A DNA stretch of 64,000 bases from Hymenoscyphus infarciens (GCA_001414345.1 LLCB01000112.1:104017-168016), one strand, 5' to 3'; shown: positions 12,000 to 23,281, counted from the stretch's first letter. Numbers and translations: made by a program. The notes: generated from the sequence alone by a model not told the origin.

Positions 12000-14850
12000 A
12001 ATATCTTATAATATTCAAGTACTAAAATCTATTCCTTCTCTATCTTCTTCTACTATTACTACTACTACTAATATACTAGCTTTTAAGTATAAGGATAAGA
12101 TAGAGTATAAGTAGTATATAAAGCCTTATTATATAATATTAAAAGAGCTTAATTAACAAGAATAATAAGATAAAGCTATTATAAATAAATTAATAAGTAA
12201 TTCTATACTAGTAGACACTAATACTTTAAAAGATATTATATAAATTAGTTAAGAGTAACCTACTCTTAAAAAGGTAAAAGAGGTTATAATTATTTATCTA
12301 ATTAATTAGGACAAATCCTATAAGATTATAAAGTTAGATAAAGGTTAGTTTATCTTTAAGTATAAGATAAAAGAGATATATAAATTCTACTTATATATTA
12401 TCTTTTCTAAGAAGACTTAGTATATAATTCTTTAAGTATATACTCCTTACTCTTACCTAACTAATATATACCTTAATCACTATAGTAAGAATAGTATATA
12501 ATATATTCTTAATATCTATATTAAATCTATTAATTAAGATTCTAACCTTAAAATAAAGAATTTAGTAAATAATAAGAAGTTACTTAGCTAAGGTAATACT
12601 ATACTAAATCGTTAAGTATATTACGCTATCTAAAAGTAATATAAAAAGAGTCTTAAAAAAGAAAAGAATTCGTTTATACTTATACTAAATTATATAAAGG
12701 TACTCTAAGATTTAGATCCTACTTACTATACACGTTTTTAAATTAACTAAAAAACTATAGAATTTAAGAGCATATTTATTACTCTAAGACCTCTTTATAA
12801 TACTACTAAATATATCTACTACTTTACTAGAATTAATACTATATATACTTAATTAAAGTTTAAAATAGTACTAGTAATTACTATTATAATTAATACTAAT
12901 AATAAGATATTACTAATTTACTAAGTATTATTACTAAAAAAGGATAAGAAGTTATAGAAGTAGTACTTTATAAATATAGTATATACCTTTTAAACTCTTT
13001 AAATAATATATAAGAATAGTAATAAATAGGTACTAATTAGTAACTACTAAAAGAGCTTATAAAAGTAACTTCTAATAACCTTTCTAAAAGCTTATACTTT
13101 TATATATTATTAGTATATTATAGATAATATCACCTTTCACTATAGTAAGGAATTAAAATAACTTTAGTAAAGACTTTACTATATAAAAGATAAGAATACT
13201 TACTAGGAAACTCTATTTTAAATAGCAAAGTTTAAGAAGAAGTATAGTAATAAAACCCTCTCTAAATACATTACTACTATTCTAACTAATATTTATTCTA
13301 TATATAAGGTTATCTCTATTAAAAGACTTTTATAATATAACTATAATATATTAAATATTATTAAGAGTATTAACTTAGTATAAAGCAAGATTTAGAATCG
13401 TCTACTAATATAACTACTTAATAGTATATAAGATTAGATAATAAAGAAGTTTTATTTATACTATAATTTACTTACTAAATTTAATAATACTAAAGTCTTA
13501 AATAAGCTATAAAAGCTCTATCTTAAAAGGTTAGAGTATACTAAAAAGTATAAAGTTATTCCTACTAGTAAAGACGTCTACTAAATTAATACTCCTAAAA
13601 AACATTACTACTAAGTTAATCTTAAAAAGCATACTTACTTATACCTCTCTTTTTAGGATTATTAATTACCTTACTTATATATAATTACCTATTACTAATA
13701 TCTTATTATTAATATTATATAATTCTTCTATTATAGCTATTTACTCTTAAATTATTATATAATATACTATTCTACTTTTAAGCCTTTCCTTATAATTAAT
13801 AAACTTTATTCTACTCTTAGTATTTTACTACTACTAATTAAGTACTATATAAGATAACTAAAAAAGGTATATATCTACTAAGAGTATTAACTATTAAATT
13901 ATAAGTATTATAATTACTAAGAAGTTAGCTATAATTTAAGAATATATATAGATATACTATTAGCTTATAAGTATATATAAAAGGTAAAAGAGGTAGTTTT
14001 TAAGAAAGATAGTAACTAATTAAGTAATAACGAGTTTAGAGACTAAGAAGTCTTCTTTAAAGATATTAATAATAATCCTCTCTACTAATCTAATCTTACT
14101 ACTATTAATAAAGTATAAATTACCTTCTATTATTAAAACCGAGTTTTAGAATCTCTTAAAAATAAGGATAAAGATAAGGATAAAGATAGTAAAGAGGAAT
14201 ATAAGAAGGAATTTAATAGCTTTTCTAATAACTTAGAAGACTTTTTCTTATTATCTAAGCTACTATTAGAGGAGCTATTTAAGCTTAATAAACTCTTAAT
14301 TATAAGTATAAGTAATAATAGCAAAACTAAGCAAGCTATAAAGAGTATATAATATTAATATAATATTACTAGTAGAAGAGGAATTAATAAGTAATTTATT
14401 AAGCTAAGAGTATATCTTAAAGTTTTAAGTACTTAAGATAAGAAGGAAAAGCAACGATTAAGTAATAGTTAGAGTATAATCGATAGATATTATTACTATA
14501 TAGATTAAGAGCATATAGTAGATATTAATAGACGTTGTCTTATACTATTAATATTAGATTAATTATATAGAGTAAAAGTAGTAGAGTAGGAGTAAAAGTA
14601 GGAGTAAGAGAATATAGACGTTTAGAGTGAAATTAGTATAAATAGTACTAAGCTAAGAATTAATTCTACTATATAAGGAGGAATTAGAATTAAGGTTAAT
14701 CTAAGTACCTAGAAGGGCTAAAAAGCTATTAATTTAAGAGATAAAAGCGTTAAACGAAAGCGTAAGAATTAGAGTATTATACTATTAGAGAGTACTCGTA
14801 AAAGTTTATATATTAGGAAGTGGGTAGATAGTATAGTAGTAGGTTAATTT
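12000..14850 (+). pseudogene. MULE transposase, RIP-mutated
   Basis: No open frame survives. Read through stops, 13125-13500 keeps a plausible protein order: ITFHYSKELK, then KDKNTYQETLF, AKFKKKYSNKTL, YITTILTNIYSIYKV and FNNTKVLNKL. A later stretch (about 13605-13690) reads HTYLYLSF-stop-DYQLPYLYIIT. If its Tyr codons are restored to Cys or His by undoing C-to-T changes, it resembles a SWIM zinc finger (CxCxnCxH), common at the C-terminus of MULE transposases. This, the 147-bp ends and the 9-bp duplication support a MULE. Exact limits of the old gene are not visible. Confidence 0.65.
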
Positions 14851-14911
14851 ACTATATTTATTAAATTTTTAGTATATTAGTATAAAGAAAATAATAAATA
14901 AGGAAAATATC

Positions 14912-15058
14912 TTTACTAACTAGAATACCTCTATTTTAACAGTTTTACTCTCTAAAAATAAGAGGTATAAAAACAAGGGGTATTCTAGGTATTATTTATT
15001 AATTAAGAGATATTTAAGATATAAATCATTATTTAGAGAGCAAAATAGATAATTACCG
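14912..15058 (-). repeat. Right 147-bp terminal inverted repeat of the MULE
   Basis: Inverted copy of 11792-11938. Read from outside it starts CGGTAATTATCTATTTTG, preserving G residues that are A in the left copy. Confidence 0.9.
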
Positions 15059-15302
15059 TTAATACTAAGAAAGTATTAAAAGAGGTATAGATTAAGTACT
15101 AGGAAGACATATCTTAGGAGAAGATATAAGTATAAATTAAGCATATTCTAAAGTATATTAAAGAGATTATTAAGCTAGAAGGGAGTAACGAGTATAGGGA
15201 AGGAAGGCTAAAGGGTAAAGAGAAGCTAAGAGTATATAATTAACTTAATTAGTTAGGAATAGCTTTAAAAATACATTAACAAAATTACCTCTAAAGTGGC
15301 TT

Positions 15303-15381
15303 TAGAGCACTGACCACCCTTCAAGGTACCTCTACAGTGCACTGCCCTATAGTCTCCATACATATGACCACGTCCTCCGTA
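15303..15381 (-). repeat. Right terminal inverted repeat of the Tc1-like element
   Basis: Inverted counterpart of 9998-10076. Shared blocks are GGAGACTA, GGGCAGTGCACTGTAG and AAGGGTGGTCAGTGC. It ends in a TA dinucleotide at 15380-15381. Confidence 0.88.
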
Positions 15382-15539
15382 TTTATTTATTTCTCTGGGT
15401 TGGATGATTTGAAAGTTGGATGATTTGAAAGTTGGATGATTTGATAGAAAGGATTAACCCTCCCTCCTGTGGGACGGGTGGGTTGGTGGATCTCACGATT
15501 GGCTAGATGCGGGGTGGTTTTGGGTTTGAGGGATGGATA

Positions 15540-15629
15540 CTCTCCCCCCCCTTAATTGTCTGTAGACGCACAGACATTTTCACAGCCAAAATGTCTGTGC
15601 GTCTACAGACAATTAAGGGGGGGGGAGAG
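15540..15629. repeat. Near-perfect foldback palindrome with oligo-C/oligo-G ends
   Basis: Two arms of about 40 bp (15540-15580 and 15588-15629) are exact reverse complements apart from one extra G in the outer homopolymer. They are separated by a 7-base loop, CACAGCC. From outside each arm reads CTCTCC, poly-C, TTAATTGTCTGTAGACG, CACAGACATTTT. The outer C-run plus TTAATT resembles the ends of the neighbouring MITE-like copies. A short plus-strand frame across it is a by-product. Confidence 0.92.
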
Positions 15630-16026
15630 TAGAGAGAGGGATAGAGAGAGGGATAGAGAGATATATAACGGAACGGGGTGGTGGGGTTTGGTCTGGTCTG
15701 GTCTGGTTTGGTTTCTACGCCTGGGAGGTCAGCTAGCTAACCAGCTAGCTAACTACAGTAACTATGAAAAAAAATTGATATTGAATTCCTCTTCTTCTTT
15801 TTTCCTTTTTTGCTTTTAATTTTTCTTTCGCTTTTCTTTTGCTTTTTTTCTTTTTTGCTTTTCTTTTGCTTTTTACCTTTTACTTTTTTGCTTCTGCTTT
15901 CGCTTTCCTTTTAAGTTTTGTATTACAGGTAAGTAAGTACTATGTTGCGTTTACTAGTAGCAGCATAATTACAACGGACTTGAGATGAAGAAGAAAAATA
16001 ATCTAGGCTGATCGACTCTCTCTCTT

Positions 16027-16152
16027 TCCCAGCTAAATTAAATGTTCTTTCTGAGAGCTGGGAACGTTGGAATTGTGAGGGTGTTGTACTGGAAAAAGGA
16101 AGAAGAAGGAGGGTTAGGTAGGTTTAACGTTTATTTAAAGGGGGGGGGAGAG
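16027..16152 (+). repeat. MITE-like repeat, copy 1
   Basis: Starts AAATTAAATGTTCTTTCTGA, continues AGCTGGGAAC, and ends AACGTTTATTTAAAGGGGGG followed by GAGAG. It shares this order with the copies at 16461-16572 and 19236-19355. It is non-coding and about 125 bp long. The ends (C-run plus TWAATTAA and TTTATTTA plus G-run) form short imperfect inverted repeats. Confidence 0.75.
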
Positions 16153-16460
16153 AGAGTATAGTAACATTTTGAGATGAAAAATATAGACTGTACTTACTTC
16201 GTCCTAGGCGACATAAAGGGTGAATAGGAGGAGGGTTAGGGTTAGAGTTAGAGAGTGAGTTAGTTTATTAAGTTTTCAGAGGGGTTTTGAAGTAAGGACC
16301 GCTTCTAGTAGTAATAAGCAGGACGTGTTGCAAGGTTATTTTATATGTATATAATGATTTACTCAACTCTAAGGATTCAGGGATTACGAAACGTCCTGTC
16401 AACTTCTCTAATATGCTATAATATGAAGCATCGGAAATGTGGCGATTACATACTCCCCCT

Positions 16461-16572
16461 CCCTCTAATTAAGTGTTCTTTCTGACAGCTGGGAAACTTG
16501 AAATCCTGCGGGCGTTGCACCAAAAAAAAGAAGGTTCAGGTCTCAACGTTTATTTAGAGGGGGGGGATATAC
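16461..16572 (+). repeat. MITE-like repeat, copy 2
   Basis: Same family as copy 1, 300 bp away in the same orientation: CCCTCTAATTAAGTGTTC, TTTCTGACAGCTGGGAA, a GCGGGCGTTGCACC block, AAAAAAAAGAAGGTTCAGG and a GTTTATTTAGAGGGGGGGG end. Confidence 0.75.
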
Positions 16573-16802
16573 CATTTGGATACTTGGCGTTTATAAGGCC
16601 AGGGACGAAGTGCCTGATCTAGCGCGATCGAATTACGGCAAGGTTTAGGAGGTTAGGGTTTAAGAGGTTAAGGTTTAATAGAAGGGTGGGCGGAGGTGGG
16701 TTGGTGTGGGACAGATGATGGGAGGAGGAGTTGGAGGTTTTGGGTTGGGGTTTGGGTTTGGGTTTGGGGACTAAAGGGGATAGTGGCATGTCGAATGTTA
16801 AG

Positions 16803-18140
16803 TAAGAGTTGGGGCCACAGCTAGTGGGCCCTCTAAGCGAACCCTACTAAATTGATACTTATTACTTAAAAATCTATTATAAATCTAACTTTAAGTCTTT
16901 TACCTTAAAACTTATATATATTATTAATAAATAGTAGCTAATCCTTTTACTTTAATAACATCCTCTAACTTATAAGTTAATCGCTTAGTATATCGCCTAT
17001 AATCACGTAGATCTACTAAATCCTAGAGCCTTTAAATCTCCTTAATTAATCCCTTTTTAGAAGTCAGTATAAAAGGCAACTTCTTTAACTCTTCTTTTAT
17101 CCACTACTAGACCTTCTCTATTACGTTTAAATTAAGCGAAGAAGGAGGCTAATTAAAGCTACGAATGTTATATTCGAGCTTAGCTAAATAAGTATGTCCT
17201 TTATATACTTTTAAACCGTCCTCTATAAAGATATAATTAGTACTAAGCTTATTAAATAGTAGAAAGATAACTGGTTTAAGAACTTAATCTCTATATACCT
17301 AAGAATTCACCCCTTTATAGCCTTATTCCTTTTCTAGAAAGATAAGAGGGGACTTATAATCCTAGCTGATTATACTCTAAATTATAACTAATACTCTCTT
17401 TAAGTAATATGTTAACTGAATATAGTCTAGATATCTCTTTTCGTCTATATATTATATTACTTAAACCCTCTTACTCTTTCTAAGCTTAAATATATACTGA
17501 TCTAACTATATAACCTTCCTCTAGTCCCCCTTTTGCCTATAAGTAGCTACCTAATCTAATATCCCCTACTAGCGGTGTAATAATATAAAAGTAAGACGTT
17601 TCTTTACTTATATTCGGCTAATAAAGGGTTAAGGATATATAATATATTATTAGTAGCTAGTATAGCGAAGTTCTTAGTAGATGGTATAAAGAGAAGTAGG
17701 TAAGTTAAGAGCGTTTTTAACTTATAAAAAAGATATCTAATAAGTAGTATAATTTTAAGATATAAACTAAAGAATTTAGTAGATATATTATTTAAATAGT
17801 AATCTCTTTTAATATTACTTTCCTTTATAGGTTATTTAACTTAAATTAGCCTTATAGATCCTTTATATAGTAGATTTAGATACTCCTAATTCTTTAAAGA
17901 TAGCGTTTTAGGATTTTCTATCTACTTAGGCTTAGCGTACTCTAGCACGCTTCGGTGTAGGCTAATTCTGGCTAGGCTCGTGTATATAAGAGGGAGAGAG
18001 CATTTAATCTACTATTTTTAATTTAAAGAGTTTTAGTTAAAAGGTTAAATTATAGTAAGTTTTTAAAAAGGGAGTGTCAAAAATTAAGGTAGGGGGTCAT
18101 CTCGCTTAGAGGGGCTCACTAGCTGTGGCCCCAACTCTTA
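16803..18140 (-). mobile_element. Second RIP-eroded Tc1/mariner relic
   Basis: The left end (AGAGTTGGGGCCACAGCTAG, 16805 on) is repeated inverted at the right end (to 18138), and the two continue to match through CCCTCTAAGCGA. A TA flanks each end (16803-16804 and 18139-18140), as expected of Tc1/mariner targets. Length is about 1.34 kb, a little short for the family. The interior is AT-rich and stop-riddled and reads as a Tc1-type transposase on the minus strand. It is not closely similar to the element at 9998-15381. Confidence 0.87.
16900..18020 (-). pseudogene. Tc1-like DDE transposase remnant
   Basis: On the minus strand, stops ignored, 17230-16920 reads FIEDGLKVYKGHT, then YNIRSFN-stop-PPSSLNLNVIEKV, then KEELKKLPF and TKRLTYKLEDVIKVKG. 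These match the EDGAPVH, WPPxSPDLNxIE and C-terminal blocks of fungal Tc1/mariner transposases. Stops lie at expected Trp codons and the expected SPDLN is SLNLN, consistent with RIP transitions. The N-terminal DNA-binding part is not recognisable. Confidence 0.78.
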
Positions 18141-21100
18141 CATTTGGTTGTAGGGTTGTGGGGTTGTGGTTGTTAGGTTGGGTTGGGGTTGAGGAGTTTA
18201 ATGTTAAGGAGGTGGAGATGAAATTGTGAAATTAAGTATACCTAACTTGGAAGCTTGGAAGGAGCCCTGTGAGATTTTGGGTCTCATCAAAAAGGTGTGT
18301 GTCTGGGCAGTAGTAACACTCCGGGAGGTGTCGCGCTCTTGATGAACAAGTAGAGGTGGTGGAAGCTTCGGCCCGTAATGTTTTGGAGCTATATGATCGT
18401 TGACCCACCACATAACAAGGCTATTTGACGAAATAATGCAATGGAATCACTCGTCGGGGGCCTTCCCACACTGTTGTGGGTCATCTTATAGATTAGAAGC
18501 GGTTGCTTCTACTCTCTTTATATGTCTAACACCTAGCCTCAACTAGCGAGTTTATGTTGCCTAACTATAACGGCATTTGAGAACAGTAATAACCTTCTGT
18601 TGGATATAGCAGAGATGGTTCTTAGTTTTTCTTGTTAGTTAGTTTACTTTTAGAATACTAAAACTAGGTACTCTCTTACCCTTTCTATACAAATCTCATA
18701 GCGATATACAACTAAAAACGTTTGAAATTCCTCCTTCGCAGAACACCACTATTACGACAATAGTATTCCTAATAGAGCTCGGAAAAATACCTATAAATAA
18801 AAAAATCAAGAATAAACCCCTACTCGATAAATAATAATAGAACAAGGCTTGCATCTTGTTCAAAGATGGGTATTGTAGTTTTATTTCCAAATCACACCAT
18901 TCCGACGGTTTTCCCGTCCCCGTAGAGACTGCGCCTTCTTACCTATTTTCCTCAACCTAACCCGCTAGCACATAAATCTATTGTCTTTCTCACAGGTGAC
19001 GTGACAGGTTAGGCACTTATCGTATTCAGAGATAAGGCCTCATTTACAGTTCACATTTAAACTTTTTAGCGGATCCCCCTTCCTTGCTTTCCCCTCCCCT
19101 TTTTGTGGAGCTCATGCGAACTGGACTGGGTGTAGACACGGCGATCTACCGGTCCGTTTGTGGGTTTCTTTGCAGTCCCGAGGTCTTTGCCGCGGTTGGA
19201 TATGGTTGGGTGTTAAGCAGGAGGCTTGGTTATACTCTCCCCCCCCCCCTCCTAAATAAACGTTAAACCTGAACCTTCCTTTTTTTTGGTATTACACCAG
19301 CACGATTTTAAGGTTCTTAGCTGTCAGAAATAATATTTAATTAAGGGGGGGGCAGCGTAGGTTCTTAGCCCTTGTTTACTTATATGGTTTCATTTTCCTT
19401 ACGTATATATACTTCTTCGTGGGTCTGCGTGGGTTTGTGGGTTTGGGACTTGACTGGCCGAAGCACCTGGATGAGAGAAGGGATGGAGTGTTATTTCTTG
19501 GCGTGGGAGTCGGGTCAATGCTCACCTTTCTTTACTTTTGGGGCATTCTAGTCATTGTTTTGGAAGCTTATTTAAAGAGGGGTATTTTGAAAAAAAAAAG
19601 CTTATCAGTTTTCAATTTTCTATATGGAGGTTTTTCGAGGTGTGGTGGGGTGGAGGCTTGTTTTGTTTGATCGACGATGTAGGATGGTGTGATTTAGAGT
19701 TTGTTTGGACTTGCGAGGGGCTTTTGAGGATGTGGTACATGTGGGGTTTTTAACGGGGCTCTGTTTGTCTGGGAGTTGAAAATAGATTGTTAGTGAGGGC
19801 TTAGCAAGTTGCGTTCTCTTGATATTTTCTGTGGAGAGAAGAACCTAGGTTTTTGTTTTTGGTTTTGGACGAGACTCAAGTACTGGCTTAACGCGGGCTG
19901 AGAATTATGTAATACTAGTTGAGGTGCAGGTTTCATCCTGGCTTGAGGTTTTCTATTTCATCACAGCTCGCTTAGCCAGGGAGGCATGATGCGGACTTTC
20001 TTCGTTATTGTGAGGGCAGAGGTCTATTCTCCATGGAATATTATCTGCCTGGACATAAATGTGTATACCATAAGTGGACAGGCGGCTGTTTGTAAAAAAT
20101 TGACATCCTAAACAAGTGGACTTATGTTATTCTATGACCAGGTCACTGGTGCTTGCCCCTCTGGTGAGCAACTCCGTATAACGACTTTTTCTTTTCTTAG
20201 AAAAAGCCGCACTTGAAGCGTTCAGCGTGTGTATTAAAGTAACTTGCTTTAAGTGAGTCAGTATTTAAAGCTCACAGTTTCGACACTAAGAAGAGAATCG
20301 ACAGTGACAAGATCATCGGTAATAACTAATCCACATGTATGATTTGAGTTCTACATGAACGCGTGTAGAAGAAATTTGATTCAAAGGTGAGCGTTCGACT
20401 CTTAACACCAACATGGTGATGTTTTCCTCGACAACCGATGACACACATTTTCAAGAAGCGCGTGTGGTCTCGGCTACCATTTCTCTGAAACAAGCGACGA
20501 AGTATTATTGTAGAAGTTTGTTTTTATAGTGAGCTGAAAAAAGAGAAGGATTTCTTGCGAGAATGTGTTTGAGAACCCCTCTTCTGAAATTCTGGGTATA
20601 CTCTCTAAGAAAATCAAAGATAACTCTTGACGGGGCCGATGAAAATCTTTATTCAGAAGTAAAGGAAACATATATAGCGAAAATCGTTTCCTGAGACTCA
20701 CAACTTCGTGGTGCTAAGAAAAGAGTTCTCTTTCAAAAGTGAGCAGAAATGGTATTACCAGCTGATGATTGTTAATTGCTGGATATCAAGTACTGGCTAA
20801 AACAGACGACGTGAATCCAATGCTACTCGCCAAAAGAGCAGGAACCCCATGTGGGATAATGGGAACATCGGCCGAGCAGATTGCTTTGTTCAAGCCGACC
20901 TTGTGAAGTTGTGATTCCTCTTCAGCATCTAGAGTTTGTAATAAATGAAAGAAAAGACTTCCTCTGAATATTTATGTCAAATTGTCGAAATTCTTTCTGC
21001 TTTAAAATGAACTACAACTCCATTTACTGATTGCGTCTTTAATTAGCCATCTCAGAAAGTAAAGAGTCTACGAAAAGTTACGGGTGCGTAACAAACAACC

Positions 21101-22540
21101 TATTTTCCGAGGAAGCGGATTTTTAGTATAAAAGTACTGGAAAGAAATCTTCTCAACAATTCAAACTCCGTGCTAGTTGAATCCTTGAGGAGGGAACGGA
21201 ACAAACTCACCAAAAGTACCAAGACAACCTTTGCTTTCCGTCTGCATTATCAGTAGTTTTCCAACTACTAAAACAAACAAGCTCCCGGAATCTTTTACTG
21301 GTAGCAAATATAAATAAGAGAGTTTAGAGTCCCGACAGTATGGAAATAACTCACAACAAAAGTCCGAGCTAGCGTAACATATCGTTAACGTCGTAGGTGG
21401 TGGGAAAGCTGGGGATGTTAGAGTGACTGGCGGCTCACTGGCGAGGAAATCACGGCTTACTAGCAAGAGCATTGACCGGTTGCATGCGACGTTTTTGGAA
21501 CCTTACTCGCATGTAACTCTTGGCTTAGTCGGTGCTTGCTCAACGCTTACTCGCAAGTTAATGGGCTTGATTACGAGGTTGACAAGAACCTGTCGTCGAG
21601 CCTATGTATTTGAGTCACAATATATATACAGATGAATGACTTGGAATAATCGAGCACATCGTGGGTATCTGCCTCTTGTCTCTTCTTCCCTTGTGTGGAT
21701 TGGACCCGTTTTCGATAGTTTGTTTGAACTAGGATGTGTATCATTGGTTACAAATGATTGATTAACCACCCAAAGTTTCATGTGAAAGGTGAAAAGGTTG
21801 TCTCTCGGGGGTATACAGCAGCAGGTAATACTACTACTGCTTGGCTGTTTATATACCGTATCCTCAGACTAATTTAGGAATCATCATATGCGTCGATGTC
21901 ACGCACGAGTAGTAAATAATTCGAGTGGATTATGGTAATATTCATTACTCTGCTCTAACCATCTCAGCTCAGAGTAGTTGGAGTAATAACTCACGACCAC
22001 TCGTGAAGCCCCTTCTTTAAACTCATTACATTGTTTCTTTTCTCTAGAAGATGCCTCAATTTCAAGTTTTTGCTACTACTCAGCCTAAGAATGAGGATAG
22101 ACCATCCAGTAGATCAATTGAAAATAAAACCATCAACAATAGCAAAGTAAACGACCACAATTTTGATCTCAGGGGTAAGATAATTCCTTCCCTCGTTTTT
22201 CAATTGAAATACCAAACAGAGGTATGATACGGGGAAAGAACATTAATAAGCTCTGTTCAGTCGAAAGTCTTACAGTCTGGGTGACTTCATTGAAGGTGTT
22301 TTACTACAAATACTAAATTAGTAAAACAAAATAGCTCGCTTAATTGGCTAGTTAACCTTCTCAAAAGTGGAGCAAGCTAAGACGTCGGAGGCCCGATGAG
22401 ACTGTTGCTAGTACATTTCCCGATAGTCTGGTACCTTCCCCGCTTTCTTGAAATGACGCCAACGTTTGAAATGCTTCACAAGAGAATATTTCTGTCTAGA
22501 CTTTTGACTATCGAATATGCGTCCATCACTACATCTCATC
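18141..22540. other. Gene-poor region with one MITE-like copy
   Basis: I find no supportable gene in 4.4 kb. Open frames up to about 100 codons occur on both strands (for example 21173-21472 minus and 19419-19670 plus). They show no domain, no signal peptide and no consistent codon pattern. Base composition is moderately AT-rich without the extreme signature of the RIP relics. The only recognisable unit is the repeat copy at 19236-19355. Confidence 0.5.
19236..19355 (-). repeat. MITE-like repeat, copy 3 (inverted)
   Basis: On the minus strand it reads CCCCCCCCTTAATTAAATAT, TTTCTGACAGCTAAGAACC, a GGTATTACACC-type block (plus-strand spelling), AAAAAAAAGGAAGGTTCAGG, then TTTAACGTTTATTTAGG and a run of more than ten G. 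This matches copies 1 and 2. It is the most intact copy, with the longest homopolymer ends. Confidence 0.78.
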
Positions 22541-22548
22541 CATGGTTC

Positions 22549-23281
22549 GACTCGATCATTACAACCCTGGAAGAGATTAACAGGGACCATACCAGCAGTA
22601 TGTGCCGCAAAATGTGGTATAGTCTCCTTCCCCCAAAACTAACAATATCCAAAAAAAAAACCCCCAAAAAAACCCCCTTTCTTATTGTTTGATTTTAGAT
22701 CAATACTCCGCAGACATACAGAAAGTTGGCAAAAACCCGGTCTCTGCGCGGAAGACTCGACTTATGCAACAGATTACATAAGCTGTAAAGCATGTGTCGG
22801 CGGCACGTTCTCCTTAAAAAATGATACGGACCAATTCCCACAATTCCAACCTTATGTCGAGTATTGTGCCAGTTTGAGCACACAATCGAGTACAAGGAAT
22901 GGAACGGCCACTGCTTTAGTTTTTATTGGGCAACGCCCCACTTCTGTTGCCAATTATCCAAACACGGAGACAACATCCAATACTTCAAATACTAGAAAAA
23001 GCAAGGCCTGGATAGCGGGTGCAGTCATTGGTCCAATCCCACTTCTTTTACCCCACTCTGTGGCATTCTTCTTTATACAAAGATGAAGGCGAAGTGGAAA
23101 TCGAGCACAGGTGATTAGGAAAGAAGACAGGGTCGATACGGAAGAAAAGACACCTTAGTTACATGGTGATAGTATGAGAATACCGGTACATGAGCTTTCT
23201 GCTGAGGGATATCATGAATTACCAGCGAGAGAACCAGTTGGATCGGAACTATCTGGTGTAAGATACGGGGAAGGGGGATGA
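22549..23281 (+). pseudogene. Decayed paralogue of the Cys-rich one-TM protein gene at 23560-24380
   Basis: The order of the neighbour's protein is recognisable: an upstream exon reading PWKRLTGTIPAVCAAKC (the live gene has PAVCFAQC), a donor GTATAG, an acceptor near 22699, YSADIQKVGKN, then LCAEDST, YISCKACV, EYCASLSTQS, and the membrane segment WIAGAVIGPIPLLL. A frameshift falls in the A/C run near 22730-22740. A TGA follows FFIQR at about 23084 and a TAG follows EEKTP at about 23157. The tail (HELSAEGYHELPAREP, SELSG) still matches the neighbour's PEMPAREP and SELWG. With at least one frameshift and two stops it cannot make the full product. It faces the intact copy in inverted orientation. 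Confidence 0.7.

Larger units (their letters stand above)
11792..15058 (+). mobile_element. Mutator-like element (MULE) nested in the Tc1 transposase
   Basis: A 3267-bp insertion with 147-bp terminal inverted repeats (11792-11938 and 14912-15058) is bounded by an identical 9-bp direct repeat TTAATACTA (11783-11791 and 15059-15067). Long inverted ends plus a 9-bp target duplication fit the MULE superfamily. The interior is RIP-eroded like its host. Its plus strand still reads as a MULE-type transposase when stops are ignored. Confidence 0.87.
10252..15240 (+). pseudogene. Tc1/mariner DDE transposase, RIP-mutated and interrupted by the MULE
   Basis: Reading through stop codons, the frame around 11040-11100 gives W/stop-KNVIFTNKTSV-stop-KREVKGRRRV, matching the fungal Tc1 signature WTDETSV. 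The first catalytic Asp is now Asn (AAT at 11083-11085) and the next Glu is Lys, both G-to-A changes. Downstream lie VQEDNA at about 11620-11635 (second Asp kept) and GNSPNLNTIEP at about 11707-11740 (the SPDLNPIE box). The frame stops at the MULE insertion at 11791 and resumes in phase after 15067. There it reads KKVLKEV and ends with KEIIKLEGSNEYREGR, a typical Tc1-like C-terminus. Many TAG codons sit where Trp or Gln is expected. The gene is certainly inactive. The start at 10252 is only the first ATG after the inverted repeat. Confidence 0.85.
9998..15381 (+). mobile_element. RIP-eroded Tc1/mariner element, split by a nested MULE
   Basis: Both ends carry an inverted repeat of about 80 bp. 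The left end runs inward from 10000 (CAGAGGACGCGG, then GGAGACTACAGGG and CAGTGCACTGTAG). The right end, reverse-complemented from 15379, reads CGGAGGACGTGG, GGAGACTATAGGG, CAGTGCACTGTAG. A TA dinucleotide flanks each end (9998-9999 and 15380-15381), as expected for Tc1/mariner. The flanking 10 bp also match 9 of 10, but that flank is AT-rich and may match by chance. Between the ends the DNA is extremely AT-rich with many TAG/TAA codons, the outcome expected of RIP. Without the nested MULE and its 9-bp duplication the element would be about 2.1 kb, normal for the family. It encodes a decayed DDE transposase on the plus strand. Confidence 0.88.
15382..16802. other. Non-coding stretch between two transposon relics
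   Basis: No gene is visible. The stretch holds a 16-bp tandem repeat near 15397-15440, a striking foldback at 15540-15629, purine-rich and T-rich tracts, and two copies of a small C-rich-ended repeat (listed separately). Around 16645-16775 there are G/T-rich runs of GGGTTT. Confidence 0.6.

Noticed and set aside
16231..16251. GGGTTAGGGTTAGAG as interstitial telomere repeat
   Set aside because: Only two TTAGGG units; embedded in G/T-rich simple sequence.
18455..18660. Possible solo LTR (TGTTGTGGG start near transposon relics)
   Set aside because: No matching second copy, no CA end with target duplication, no primer-binding site or polypurine tract seen.
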